DNA of 64,000 nucleotides from positions 96,941,298 through 97,005,297 of the forward strand of contig CM041783.1 in NCBI GenBank assembly GCA_023374045.1. The letters run 5' to 3'. The DNA is from Limonium bicolor (lineage: Eukaryota; Streptophyta; Magnoliopsida; Caryophyllales; Plumbaginaceae). A program made the translations under genes and the position numbers. The notes beneath the pieces are model-generated. The model saw only the letters and a program-made list of their open reading frames with translations, searched no databases and was not told the DNA's origin. Positions 23,030 to 33,789 of the stretch are shown here, piece after piece. Numbering within the stretch: the stretch's first letter is position 1; every line of letters starts with the position of its first letter.

Positions 23030-23337
23030 ATGCCTATTGTGTCTGCGCCTCTCTACAAATGTATTATATATATTTACACGAGTGTATTCCAATCTTGAAT
23101 CGGCTTCAGATTCTTCGTTATAAGTCCGTTTGACTCGCCGTTTGTTGCGTTGGAAAGCTCGTGAGGAGAACTATGCATTTCTGTCATTATTTCCTGATTT
23201 TATCATATAAATTGGAATTAGTTCCTACCTAAAGTAAGAGTTACAAAAAGCATAGAATAAGTGTGAGAAGGTGCGTAAAAAGTTTCATACAATAATGACC
23301 AAGCACCTATAAAACTATATAAATTTCACACTTATCA

Positions 23338-23342
23338 GCCTC
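23338..23342. repeat. Target site duplication of B1, right copy
   Basis: GCCTC, partner of 12448-12452. Confidence 0.93.
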
Positions 23343-25904
23343 TCGTGTGGACTTCCAATATCTGGATAGGAATCTGGTATCTCTGTCAGATACAATCGTT
23401 TTCAGAACCCCATGATGTCTTACAATCTCTTTGTCGAAGAGCTCTGCAAGCTTAGCCACTTTCCAGGTGTCCTTCATCGGTATGAATCGAGCCACCTTGG
23501 TCAGTCGGTCTACCACAACCCAAATCATATTCAGACCTCCCCTTGTTGGCGGAAGCCATACCACGAAGTCCATAGATATGTCATGGAACTTCCACTCCGG
23601 CACTGGCATTGGCTGCACCATACCACCAGGCCGTCGGTGCTCAAACTTGACCTTCTGACAAGTGAGACACCTCAACACATAGTCATTCACATCCTTTTTC
23701 ATTCCAGCCCACCAGAAATATCTTTTCATTCCCTTATACATCTTTGAAGCTCCGGGGTGAATCGATGTCGTAGAACAATGGGATTACTCAGTATGCGCTC
23801 CTTCAGCTTAGCGCTACTCCTCGGTATACACAACCGGCCATTAAGCCTAATCAGGTCATCATTGTGGAGTCTGAAGTCGTACTTCTGACCCTCGAATGTG
23901 CCATCAATAAGCTTCTGTCTAATCTCCACCATATACTGATCCGTCATTTGAGCACTCCGCACCTCTTCAACCAAGCCAGTATGAGAGACTAGCGAATGGA
24001 GAGAGTATGCTCGGCGACTCAATGCGTCAGCTACCACGTTTGCCTTACCCTCCTTGTACTATAAATTGATGTCATAATCATTTAAGAATTCAACCCACCT
24101 TCTTTGCCTCATGTTCAACTCTTTCTGAGTGAACAAGTATTTCAAACTCTTGTGGTCAGAATAGATTGTCCCGCTTACCCCATACAAATGATGTCGCCAT
24201 ATCTTCAGTGCGAAGACAATGGCCCCCAATTCTAAATCGTGGGTAGGGTAGTTCTCCTCATGCTTCTTCAACTGTCGGGAGGCGTAAGCCACGACCTTCC
24301 CGTGTTGCATCAACACAACATACCCCTGCCTGATGCGTCGCAATAGACCTCAAAACCATCTGGACCATCTGGTAATGTCAGAACCGGTGCAGATGTCAGA
24401 GCATCCTTGAGACTCGTGAAAGCACTCTCACAGTCGACTGTCCACTCGAATGGTGCATCCTTTTTCATCAAGGAAGTCATCGGCTTCGAGACACTGGAGA
24501 AGTCCTTCACAAACCTCCTATAATAACCTGCCAGACCGAGGAAGCTCCTGATGTCGGTAACTGTCTTCGGCCTAGGCCAGGTGCGCACTGCATCTATCTT
24601 TGCCGGATCAACAGCGATCCCGGCCTCAGAAATCACATGTCCAAGGAATGATACTTGGTTCAACCAAAATTCACACTTAGAAAATTTAGCATACAGCTGA
24701 TTCTTTCTCAACGTCTGCAGTACATCTCTCAGGTGGCTTTCATGCTCACCTCTCGATTTCGAATACACAAGTATGTCATCGATGAAGACTACCACTGATT
24801 TGTCCAACTGATCTTGGAACAAACGGTTCATTAAGTCCATGAACTTTGCTGGTGCATTTGACAAGCCAAACGGCATAACTGTGAACTCATAATGCCCATA
24901 CCTAGTTCTGAAGGCTGTCTTTTCGATATCACTGTCACGGATGGCAATCTGGTGGTATCCGGAACGTAGGTCTATCTTGGAGAATACTGATGCTCCCCTC
25001 AGCTGATCAAATAGATCATCGATGCGTGGTAAGGGGTAACGGTTCTTCACCGTAACAGCATTCAGCTCCCGATAATCAATACACAGGCGGAGGCTACCGT
25101 CCTTCTTCTTCACGAAGAGGACCGGCGCTCCCCATGGTGAAACACTAGGGCGAATAAAGCCCTTGTCGAGTAGGTCTCTCAGCTGCTCCTTGAGCTCTGT
25201 CATCTCTGCTGGAGCCATACGGTAAGGTGCTTTCGCAATGGGTCCGGTGCCCGGAACTAGATCAATCTCAAACTCAACCTCTCGTGCTGGCGGCATGCCC
25301 GGCAGTTCCTTAGGAAATACATCAGGAAACTCCGACACTACCGGCACATCTGGGCTAAACTCAGGGTCTCTCTCTATGTCCTGGACATAGCAGAGGTATA
25401 CATCATTTCCTCGTCGCAACTCACGATACATGGCCATGGCGGTGATGATCTGTGTCGAAGGCTCCCTGGGCCTCTGGCGGTATGATATAGTAACCCTAGA
25501 TGGACTCCTAAGAAGCAGTCGATGCTCGGCACATAGAATTCTACCCTTGTACCGTTCCAACCAGTTCATCCCGACAATCACATCAAAACCTAGTCCGTCG
25601 AACTCTATCAAGTCGATCGGAAACTCCTCATTCATGATTCGCACAACAGCATCTCGGCAGTAGCGGGTACACCTGATCCGCTCTTTCGACGGGAGAGTGA
25701 CCACGAAGTCTGGCATCTCTTCACCGTCTAACCCCAGCCTCTTCGCAAATGATAGCGAAATGAATGTGTGTGAGGCTCTAGAGTCGAACAAGATCGATGC
25801 ATCCACGCCATTCACTGGAAAGGTACCGGTGAGGATTGTGCCGCTCTTGCCGGCTTCTGCCTTATTGCAGACACTCAGTATACCTCCCGTACCGAGTGCA
25901 CAAC
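23338..25904 (-). pseudogene. pol: A2 pol, 5' part (PR-RT-RNase H-first half of INT)
   Basis: The longest open protease-RT frame of the window: 24310-25815 is uninterrupted. Protease triad reads D-S-R where the family has D-S-G. RT has CIDYREL, the [12 protein letters not shown] region and FIDDILVYS. RNase H continues in 24059-24343 after a frameshift near 24320. A TAG at 24059-24061 precedes the integrase part (23307-24037), which has a frameshift in the zinc-binding region (a C missing near 23787), then CxxC and SDRDTRF. It is cut by B1 between the second and third catalytic acidic residues of integrase. Confidence 0.9.
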
Positions 25905-25970
25905 CTAATTCATTGGCAAACTAATAAGTATTGGGTAACAACACGTTGATACACTCCAAAACAACATTCC

Positions 25971-25976
25971 TTTATT
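25971..25976 (-). promoter_or_regulatory. AATAAA after the A2 AlkB stop codon
   Basis: Same position relative to AlkB as in A1, in the 176-base stretch between the AlkB stop and the pol acceptor, which holds no gene. Confidence 0.5.
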
Positions 25977-26081
25977 CATTAACACAGTCTTTATACCATA
26001 AGTTGGTTACATTGTGGACATGGCTAGATATAGCTCCTTTGTCAAACCACTGGCTTAATACATTACATGATTACACAAGGC

Positions 26082-26821
26082 TCAAAACTGCCTGAAAGTC
26101 AAATTCAAACGTCCGGGTTTCAGATGTGTGGCATTTACCACTGTAGATGGTGCGGTATTCAATTCGATCTTCTTGATACCGTGGTATAACATCCTTGATT
26201 ATCCTCCCATGATTAATACATCACCTGACTTCAACACTAGTTTCTTTGCGAGATCACCACGCTTCTGCTCGTCGTACATGAACACAGCGGTATCACCAAT
26301 GGACCAAGACACCACGGGTACTCCCTTACTTAGAGACTCGGGTGACTCGTCCTTATCTTGGTGTAACCCTAACCGTCCACCTTTCTGGTAGAAGTTCACA
26401 ATGCATAAGTCTGCTTCCACGTTCGGAATCGGTTCCGATTCAAGTTGCTGAGCAATTCCCACGGTGTGATTAACAACCGCAAGGAACTCCTCAGGTATGC
26501 CTGGTACAGTTGCTCCGTCTTCAGCTCGTACATCCTGATATGACTTGGTGTAGGGATTCCAGTCCTTACCCATGCACATCATCTTCAGCTTCATCTTCGA
26601 ACCGCTCGGGTATTCGGGTGTGTAGAAACCTCCTGGTGCTGCTCCAAATTCGTTACAACGTCTGATGATGTGGATTTGTGCTTCCGGTGTCAGGTATCCA
26701 TTTAAGAGTATCATACCTGGTTGGATAACCTGACATTGCTCCGGTGGGAATTCGGTGATGCTGATGGTGGTCTCTTCGGGGTTTGGTGTGGGCGGGATTG
26801 GATAACAGATATTGAAGGTTC
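26082..26821 (-). pseudogene. A2 AlkB-like exon with a nonsense codon
   Basis: Same domain as in A1, entered in the frame set by acceptor 26822. It keeps HQD (first two Fe ligands), but a CAA-to-TAA change at 26199-26201 stops translation just before the third Fe ligand (LYHGI) and the two arginines. The product would be catalytically dead. The remaining frame after the stop is intact down to the normal stop at 26082, so this is a single late lesion. It has YDEQ where A1 and A4 have YGEQ. Confidence 0.88.
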
Positions 26822-26965
26822 CTAAGTTTCAAATTGCCTAACTTTAGGTGTTTTCCACATTATATTCCAACTCTTTACTTATATGTTTATCCCCTTAGAC
26901 TTGCTAACACTCATGCATGAAATGCAGTAAGCAATCACTTTTTCATTTAACAGTTTAGGCGGTAC
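26822..26965 (-). other. Predicted intron 3a in A2: gag to AlkB splice
   Basis: 144 bases, donor AGACCAG|GTACCG, acceptor AAACTTAG|GAACC. The donor leaves phase 1 and the exon supplies GA, making a glycine codon that enters the AlkB frame. A second AG 16 bases upstream (acceptor ending 26838) opens the other frame. The intron has the same length in A1, A3 and A4. Confidence 0.55.
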
Positions 26966-28426
26966 CTGGTCTCGAAGAGGACCCTGGTGCCTCTGACCGG
27001 TCCACCACATTCAGGGCGGCCTTGCCGGACCCCGTAGCCTTCCCCTTCTGGGATTCAGTGTACTTCTTGTCAGAAGTCTGCTGAATGATCGCCTTCGGGC
27101 CTTCAGTGGTCGTGGTAGTATTACCCTTCCACTGCCCCTTTGGCTTGTAGTTCCTGCCGTTGGGGTTCGTCCAACACTCAAATTCACGGTGCCCCATCTT
27201 CTGGCAGTGACGGCACCTCACATCATTCCCCTTGCAGTCTTTGCCGGGGTGGTCTCCATTGCACCACTTACAGTAAAAGTGGCGCTCCGGTCCAGAACCC
27301 GCGCAAGCTGCTATAACAACACACAATCAATACTCACTTCCCATCTCGACAACATACACCTCAACTAGATACACATGGTTAAGTAATTACCCTTAGGCGG
27401 GTAGGAGCGTAGAGGCTTCGCCGCATACGCATACGTGAGCTTCAGTGGCTCATCAGCTGTGTGGTCTGTGCTTGGCCCTTGTCACCCTGGTACTGACCCT
27501 TCTGGGGCTGAGGGTAGGGTTTCTTTTTCTTTCCTCCCCCATACCCCTGCTGACTCTGGCCCTCGTTGGTGGCCTTGCGCTTGTGCGCATTCTCCTCGTC
27601 CCTCAGACGGACGGTAATTTCAACCTTAGCAGTGGCATGATAGCACTCCTGAATTTTAGGATGTCAGTCATGCCCCGTAAAAACAACTTACCAACTCACA
27701 TTAACATTCACTCAAGGTATAGATTGATTCACAACAAAGTACTCCAATTACCTGCAAGGTAGTATACTCAGCTGGCCCCATCCCATAGCGGAGACGGTGG
27801 CTTAGTCCATTGTAGAACCGGTTCACCAACACTCGGTTCGAGTACCCAAGGTCTGGTAACAGGTGGATAAGGCCGGTGAATGCTGTGTAGTAGTCATCAA
27901 CCGACATCTTATCCCCCTGCCTCAGACTATCCAGCTCGAGGCGCTTGGCCTCCTGCACATGTACAGGGTAGTACTTGGCTCGTAGTAGAGCCGTGTACTC
28001 CCTCCAACCAAATTCAGGATCAGCCATCCTGTCCTCCTTCACCAACTTCCACCAACTTTGTGCCGTACCCTTTAAGTAGTACGCGGCAAGACGGACCTTA
28101 GCTTCAGCAGGTACTGCCAAGGTCTCGTAGGCGGTCTCCAGTTCGGAGATGTACGCCTCCAGTTTTCGAGGATCAGTCTCCCCATTGAACGATGGCGGTC
28201 TCAGATCAGCCAACGCCTTGACCCAATTGGTCTCTCGTGGCGGTGGTGGTGGTGGCTGAACTCCGGGCTGTTGCCCTTGCTGTATAGCAGCAACCAGATC
28301 GGGTACCAACTGGGCTACGGCGGCTGCAACTGCCTCAGCCATAGTCTGTGCCGTAGTATCATCGCCCTGGTTACCCAAATCTCCAGTACCGCGCCCGCGG
28401 CCTCTACCTCGTGGTCTACCTGCCAT
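26955..28426 (-). CDS. gag: A2 gag, best-preserved intron-split copy
   Basis: Exon 1 27752-28426 (225 codons, phase 0): ATG, RG-rich N-terminus, PPPPPP stretch, capsid domain, ending TTLQ. Intron 1 27649-27751 (103 bases, CAG|GTAATT to TTCAG). Exon 2 starts ECYHAT and ends either at 27486 (donor G|GTGACA) or 27391 (donor G|GTAATT). Only the first keeps the frame open; the second needs a frameshift, because a TGA interrupts. Intron 2 ends at 27308 (ATAGCAG). Exon 3 26966-27307 has two zinc knuckles (CKWC...HPGKDC, CRHC...GHREFEC) and ends at donor CAG|GTACCG in phase 1. With the 27486 donor, exons 1-3 plus the AlkB exon sum to 1,920 bases, exactly 640 codons. Read without splicing at this donor, Gag ends at 26955. 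Confidence 0.8.
27308..27485 (-). other. Predicted gag intron 2 in A2 (178 bases; alternative donor gives 83)
   Basis: Acceptor TTATAGCAG at 27308. Donor options are G|GTGACA (intron starts 27485) and G|GTAATT (starts 27390). Both leave phase 1, completing an alanine codon with the next exon, but only the 27485 donor avoids a TGA in exon 2. A3 and A4 have the same short form (48609-48691, 59040-59122); in A1 it is 5988-6067. Confidence 0.5.
27649..27751 (-). other. Predicted gag intron 1 in A2
   Basis: 103 bases, GT...AG, donor TTGCAG|GTAATT, acceptor AAAATTCAG|GAG, phase 0. The same length and borders occur in A1 (6330-6432), A3 (48951-49053) and A4 (59380-59482). It contains an in-frame stop, so splicing is needed to reach the zinc knuckles. 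No RNA evidence. Confidence 0.6.
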
Positions 28427-28628
28427 CTGAATTCATATGAACATTTCATTAGCATTATGCTTGCACACTTATCGGTCCAATGGTTATAGCATCTTCCCGC
28501 CAACCAGGTAATTCCACACTTAATTAGTGGTTAACCTTTCCAAATCTGTTCACTTAGGTATCTGTAGTTAGGTTTCCTAACTCGGTATATCCCTAAGCTC
28601 GGTATTCTAGTCATCAGAGCGATACTTC

Positions 28629-28640
28629 GCTCTGATACCA
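28629..28640 (-). other. Primer binding site of A2 (initiator-Met tRNA)
   Basis: The minus strand reads TGGTATCAGAGC, five bases from LTR3. Half of it is in the 8-bp inverted repeat 28614-28621 / 28628-28635 with a 6-base loop. Confidence 0.93.
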
Positions 28641-30016
28641 CTTTTTGTAACACCCCTACAACGCCCCTAGCAACTACCGAAAATTGCAGCGGAAATAACC
28701 AACCAAACAATAACTAAACGCTTTGGTGTTACAACGCCGTTAACCACCCACATGGTTAACTAGGCAGAATAAATACAAGTGTATCGGTCTGATGATCAGA
28801 CTCCCGAGCATAGAATCTAACATCCATATATAAACATAATCAACCATACCGAGTATTTAATTTACATCACCACTATCAACTGTAAACCTCCACCACTGTT
28901 TAACAAACGGTACCAAAATGTAATGCCTCGGGAGCACAGGCGCATCCCGGGCTCAACAGCCGACATAGCCAAAAGTACATCAACGACCTAGGATCTAGAG
29001 CCACTCCGCTTCTTCGATCCTCATCCTGCAATAAAAATATGGAGCCCCCGAGGGGTTCAGCAACCTTTGCTGGTAAGGCTAACGCGCAGCCCATCGGCTA
29101 CCGGGATACGCGCAACCAATTGTCATAATAGCATGGCATTCATTTTAGAACATCCAACATATATACATATATACCAAGCATAGCAAGGGAATTTGCATAG
29201 CACCATAACAATACATGACACCATAAAATCGGTCCTCACAAGGAACCTTCCACCATAGTTAGTATACCATGTGAGCCTAGGGATTTTTGCCAATCCCATG
29301 TTAAGCTCGTTACCAACCTCGTTACCGTCCAGTTATATAGAACGGTTAACTTATACCAAAGGTGTGTCGGATATAGTGATCCCAAGCACACCGAAATAAC
29401 ATACGTATGCCCCTGTGGCCCGATGTGAGTCAGTAACTAGCTTTGGATAAGCTAAGGGAAGGTAGAAACCAAATTGGAATACCACCTATACATACACCAA
29501 GAGAGCCGAACCGGATAAGATATCGACTCCCATCCATCACACGCGTGGCCGGAACAACCGGACTCCTCACTCCCCCGGTTATCACTTGTTAGTGATCATA
29601 CTAATAAACTTATTAAGTCACACACAAACAAGTGTATAGGTCTTGTTAGACACACCAAGGGAAGGGGTCATAATAATACAACATCATAACATATAACAAC
29701 CGTAAGCTCTTTTCATGCCTTAATCTTATAAGGTCGTAAACACTCAGAAAAACAATCAACACCCAAGCCGGTGTAAACCGGTAGACAACAGACTGCAAGA
29801 AAACCATACCTTGGTCCTTGCCTCGATTGGTTCCCTCCGTAGGTCACTCCTAACATAATTAATAACGTCGGTTAATTATTTATTCGATTCAAACTTGTTA
29901 AGTATTTAACATTATTGTATGACATGTTTTAATGTCTATCTTACCCTAGGTTACCTTCACTATACTCCCTAGGGTTTACTACATAAGTCACATTCTTTTC
30001 TGTTTTTTTTTGGTAT

Positions 30017-30457
30017 GTCCGACCCACCGTCCGACCCACAACTGGGTCGGACCCTTCCAGTGGTTTTCGGGTCTGAAAAACCTTACCATGTCCGACCCAT
30101 GTCCGACCCAACCTTCTGGGTCGGACCATTCCAGAGACATGTCCGACCCAAGTCCGACTCACTAGACTGGGTCGGACCATTACAGAGAACTTCATCGACT
30201 TCAGGACATACACGTCCGACCCATGTCCGACCCACCCTTCTGGGTCGGACCATTACAGAACATTTCACCGCCTTACAAACATGCCCGTCCGACCCACGTC
30301 CGACTCATTCGACTGGGTCGGACCATTCCAGATACATTTTCCCTCCTTTGAAATATGACCATCCGACCCATGTCCGACCCACCCTTTTGGGTCGGACCAT
30401 TACAGAACACTTTCCTAACGTCTAACAGAGGCTGTCCGACCCACAACTGGGTCGGAC
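30017..30457. repeat. GTCCGACCC / GGGTCGGAC hairpin cluster in LTR3
   Basis: 13 forward arms and 7 reverse arms in six forward-forward-reverse blocks plus one final pair. It lacks the extra 12-bp unit of LTR2 and LTR5. Confidence 0.93.
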
Positions 30458-32390
30458 GTCTTCTAAACTTACCCAAACTTTGTCAAATCTTCACCAAACT
30501 TCTCCTTAAGCCTCTTAATGCTTCCTAACAACATTTGGTAATCTTATATCCACATACAACATCTATGAAACTCATTTTCTAATTCCTTAAGCCTTTACTT
30601 ATTTCGTTGTAAAATTCCTTAACACTTACAACATTTTATACTAGGTTTCTAAATGGTGTTTCTCACCTATGATAACTACTATCCCAAAATGCTTTCTCCT
30701 CCTCTTAACTTCATCTCTTAAGCATTAATTCTCACAACTAACTCCTTATGTCATTCTTGAAATTCTTTTCCAAGTTTACACTTTCTCCTTATTTACCAAA
30801 GTTTGCCTAAGTCTTTATCTAAGTCCAAAATGACTTTGGTACATACTAAAACCTCAAGCTCATGCCTAAGTCCTTATTACACCCTAGAACACTTAAGACA
30901 TTATATCTTCTCTATTTAAACACCTAGTCATTTCCTAACACCTCAAACTCACCAAACCTTATGTAAACACTTAGAACTTCTTGCTTCTTACCTAAATTTT
31001 GACATGGATTCCCCTAGAACATTACTAAGCCTAAACACTTTGTCTTCTCCATTAAACACACAAGAACATCTAGAATCACCAAGAACACTCTCATACACAA
31101 CTTCACCAAATTCACACTACATTACAATATAGTGCATAATTTAAATTGCATGGCACTTAGGCCCTTAAAATGCATGGCTCTTAGGCCCTTAAAGTGCTTA
31201 AATCATAAACACTGAATTTCCACAATATATATGCCTTTAACCTGCGATTACATACAACAAGACATATGTTATTTTACTAGTCTCCTTGAGAACACTTACT
31301 AAGTCATTCACCATTTGCTCTTTAGGTAGTTTTAATAAGCATTTATAAGCTCATTTCTCCTAAGGCATTAACCAACATTAGGTTAGTAGATTTACCTCTT
31401 TTCCAAAACACTTCCTTCTTGTTTCCTTACAAAACCGGATGGTATTTTGATTCCTTGTCAAGTTCTAAACAATATACAAACACCATAATGAGTATTCAAG
31501 CTTTGAGCTTCATGTCATTGTAAACCCTAATTGTACATTGTTTCAAAAACATTAATGTAGTTGTTTTACCTTGATCTTTGAAGAGAGTTTGAATATAACA
31601 AGAGGGACTCCACCTAGTCCATGAAGAGTTGAAATGAAGCTAGAACAAAGTCACACAAAGAGCTATATCAATGTGTATTTTTGGTCAAGGTAAGAACATG
31701 GAGGAAACATGATTTTTCTTTGAGATTCCTTACCTAGAAGCAAAGGAGAGTGATAATATGTCAAAATACAAGCTCAAGCTCCTTCAATGGTGGAACACCT
31801 TGGCACCGAAATGGGGCTCTTGGAGTTTTGAGTAGATAGGAATGAAGAGCTTGATGAGAGGAAGAGATTGGTGGTCTTAGAATTTGATTTGGACAAGTGA
31901 GCTTGATTTAGCAAGAGGTCAAAGGTGGAGTTTCTATGGTGGTAGTAGTATTACCGAGAGAGAGCAGCAAGAAGGAAGGAAGAAGAAGGTTGAGACCATG
32001 GGAAATGAAGGAAAGAAATGAGAATGAGATAGGATTTGCTTTTAAGAAGATATTTATGCTTATAAAGTAAAAAGTAAGTTTAATTAATTTTCTTTACTTA
32101 CTTATTATATCAACTAGAGAGTGGTGAGTCATCACACTTAGAAAACCGGCCCCCTATATTATAATGAGGGTGTTTTAGTCTTTGTTTGTCAATTTAATTA
32201 CTTAATACAACATATGTTATAAACTAGCTTATAAAAATCACTATTCACCTAAACAAGGCACTTAGAAGTGAAATTTTTGATTTCCCATTAATATAGCCAC
32301 CCAAATGTGATACTATATAGTACACATATATATTTAAGAGTAATGATGGACATTTAGCCACTGAAAACCCATTTACAAGACAATTTTTCA

Positions 32391-32424
32391 AAAATGTGCT
32401 TTAAGACTTCTTAAAGCACATTTT
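32391..32424. repeat. 15-bp-arm perfect hairpin in LTR3
   Basis: Same 34-base structure as at 634-667; arms and loop are unchanged. Confidence 0.85.
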
Positions 32425-32689
32425 GTGTCTTAACTTGTTTTCAAGCTTGGTTTTCTTTGGTAATTGATTTAATATGTTCATTAATATATATAAGGTCTTG
32501 GTAAGTTCATTAGGTCTTACCCAAGCTTATTCCAAGCTTAGAGCACATTTTAGCTCTTATTGACTTTAAAGCACATTTTGTGTTTTCTTTTGTTTAAATC
32601 TGTTTACTAATGTTTCTAAGACTCTTTTTAGTCTTAATAATTCATGTTTTAATGTTTAACCAACATACCAAGGTTTGAGGTATTTCAAT

Positions 32690-32705
32690 CTACCCCCCTT
32701 AAAAG
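32690..32705 (-). other. Polypurine tract of A3
   Basis: Same 16-base purine-rich tract, two bases from LTR3. Confidence 0.9.
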
Positions 32706-32932
32706 AACTTTGTCCCCAAAGTTCATACTTCCCACATATCTTACTATTAGAACACGGGGAACGCTTATAAAAACAATACTTCCAAAACATCATTTCCAAC
32801 ACTACCATCATTCTTACACCAAAACGGACTCAAGGTCCAAACCACATAATACCATTCAGACACAAAGGTCTGTAACATAACATAGACAATGTATACATAT
32901 ACATGTCGTACACAACCATAACCGAAACGGCT

Positions 32933-32948
32933 CTACCCCCCTTAAAAG
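32933..32948 (-). other. Second polypurine tract in A3
   Basis: Exact 16-base copy of the tract at 32690-32705, in the same place as in A2. Confidence 0.72.
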
Positions 32949-32979
32949 GGGTACGCCCCGTACCCTATACATATAAGCA

Positions 32980-33789
32980 CTAAGAAGCAAACAATGAAGG
33001 GTGCTTCGCCTTCATCTTTTCTTCCAGCTCCCAAGTGGCCTCCTCAACGTCCTGGTTAGACCAGAGGACCTTCACCAGTCTCACGGACTTATGGCGAGTG
33101 TCTCGAGTCTTAGTATCCAGAATTCGTACCGGAGTCTCCACTGATCGCATGGTTGGCTCTAAGGTTAGCCTTTCCGGGTGAAGCACATGAGACGGATGAG
33201 ACATATACTTCTTCAACTGGGACACATGAAATACATCATGTACCTTGCCCAGTTCGGCGGGTAAATCAAGTCTATCTACCGGGCCGATCCGCTCCGTCAC
33301 AACATAAGGACCCACATATTTCGGGCTCAACTAGCCCTTCTGGCCAAAACGAAATACTCCCTTCATGGGGGATACCCTAAGAAATACCTGATCGCCTACG
33401 GCGAACTCCAGGTCACGTCTGCGCACATCAGCGTACGACTTCTGTCTATCCTGAGCTGCTTTCATGTTAGCCCGGATCTGGCGAACTTCTGCCTGAACCT
33501 GTTCCAGATACTCTGGTCCTATAATGACCGTCTCACTCGACTCATCCCAGCATAAAGGCGTGCGGCATGGTCTACCGTACAATGCCTGGAAGGGAGACAT
33601 CTTGATCGAAGCATGGTAACTGTTGTTGTAACTAAACTCGATCAGATGTAACTTATCAATCCAGCTGGTCTGAAAGTCAAGTGCGCATGCACGTAACATA
33701 TCCTCAAGTGTCTGGATGGTGCGCTCACTCTGACCATCTGTCTGTGGGTGAAACGCTGTGCTCAATTTCAGTTCAGTACCCAGTGCCTC
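32980..33789 (-). pseudogene. pol: A3 pol, 3' part (second half of INT plus chromodomain)
   Basis: Equivalent to the A2 3' part. A TAG at 33331-33333 replaces the lysine codon before LSPKYVGP (AAG to TAG), splitting it into 33331-33822 and 32980-33330. One residue pair is also altered by a 3-base deletion (VAYRLD to VDRLD). The chromodomain itself is intact. Confidence 0.9.
33785..33789. repeat. Target site duplication of B2, left copy
   Basis: GCCTC; its partner is 44641-44645. Confidence 0.93.

Larger units (their letters stand above)
12453..23337 (-). mobile_element. Element B1: Athila-type Ty3/gypsy retrotransposon nested in A2
   Basis: 10,885 bp with two LTRs (12453-14321 and 21480-23337), TG...CA ends, Asp-tRNA primer site, GTGGGGTGATT polypurine tract and 5-bp target duplication GCCTC (12448-12452, 23338-23342). 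Gag-pol order is gag, protease, RT, RNase H, integrase on the minus strand. Athila membership follows from the Asp primer site, the RT wording ([18 protein letters not shown]), the protease D-L-G triad and the GHSF-type zinc knuckle. Confidence 0.95.
21480..23337 (-). repeat. B1 5' LTR, 1,858 bp
   Basis: Same ends as the 3' LTR. It would drive B1 transcription. Differences from the 3' LTR are few, mainly small indels. Confidence 0.95.
25905..26965 (-). other. Predicted intron 3b in A2: gag to pol splice skipping AlkB
   Basis: 1,061 bases, using the same donor as the AlkB splice and the acceptor GAATTAG|GTTGTGC. The join again makes a glycine codon and enters the protease frame with no stop. 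Equivalents: A1 4588-5644, A3 47204-48266, A4 57639-58698 (first exon bases GCTG in A4, still in frame). Confidence 0.5.
7323..32687 (-). mobile_element. Element A2, interrupted by nested element B1
   Basis: Same order as A1, but the integrase region is split by B1 (12453-23337). The A2 internal parts are 11349-12452 and 23338-28645. The segment to the right of B1 shares variants with A3, not with A1 or A4. It also has a nonsense codon in AlkB. Both LTRs are shared with neighbouring units. Confidence 0.9.
28646..32687 (-). repeat. LTR3 of family A (5' LTR of A2, 3' LTR of A3), 4,042 bp
   Basis: Same ends and internal order as LTR2. The G-box-like CACGTG of LTR2 reads CACATG here. The last hairpin of the GTCCGACCC cluster lacks a 12-bp unit that is present in LTR2 and LTR5. 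No gene seen. Confidence 0.95.
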
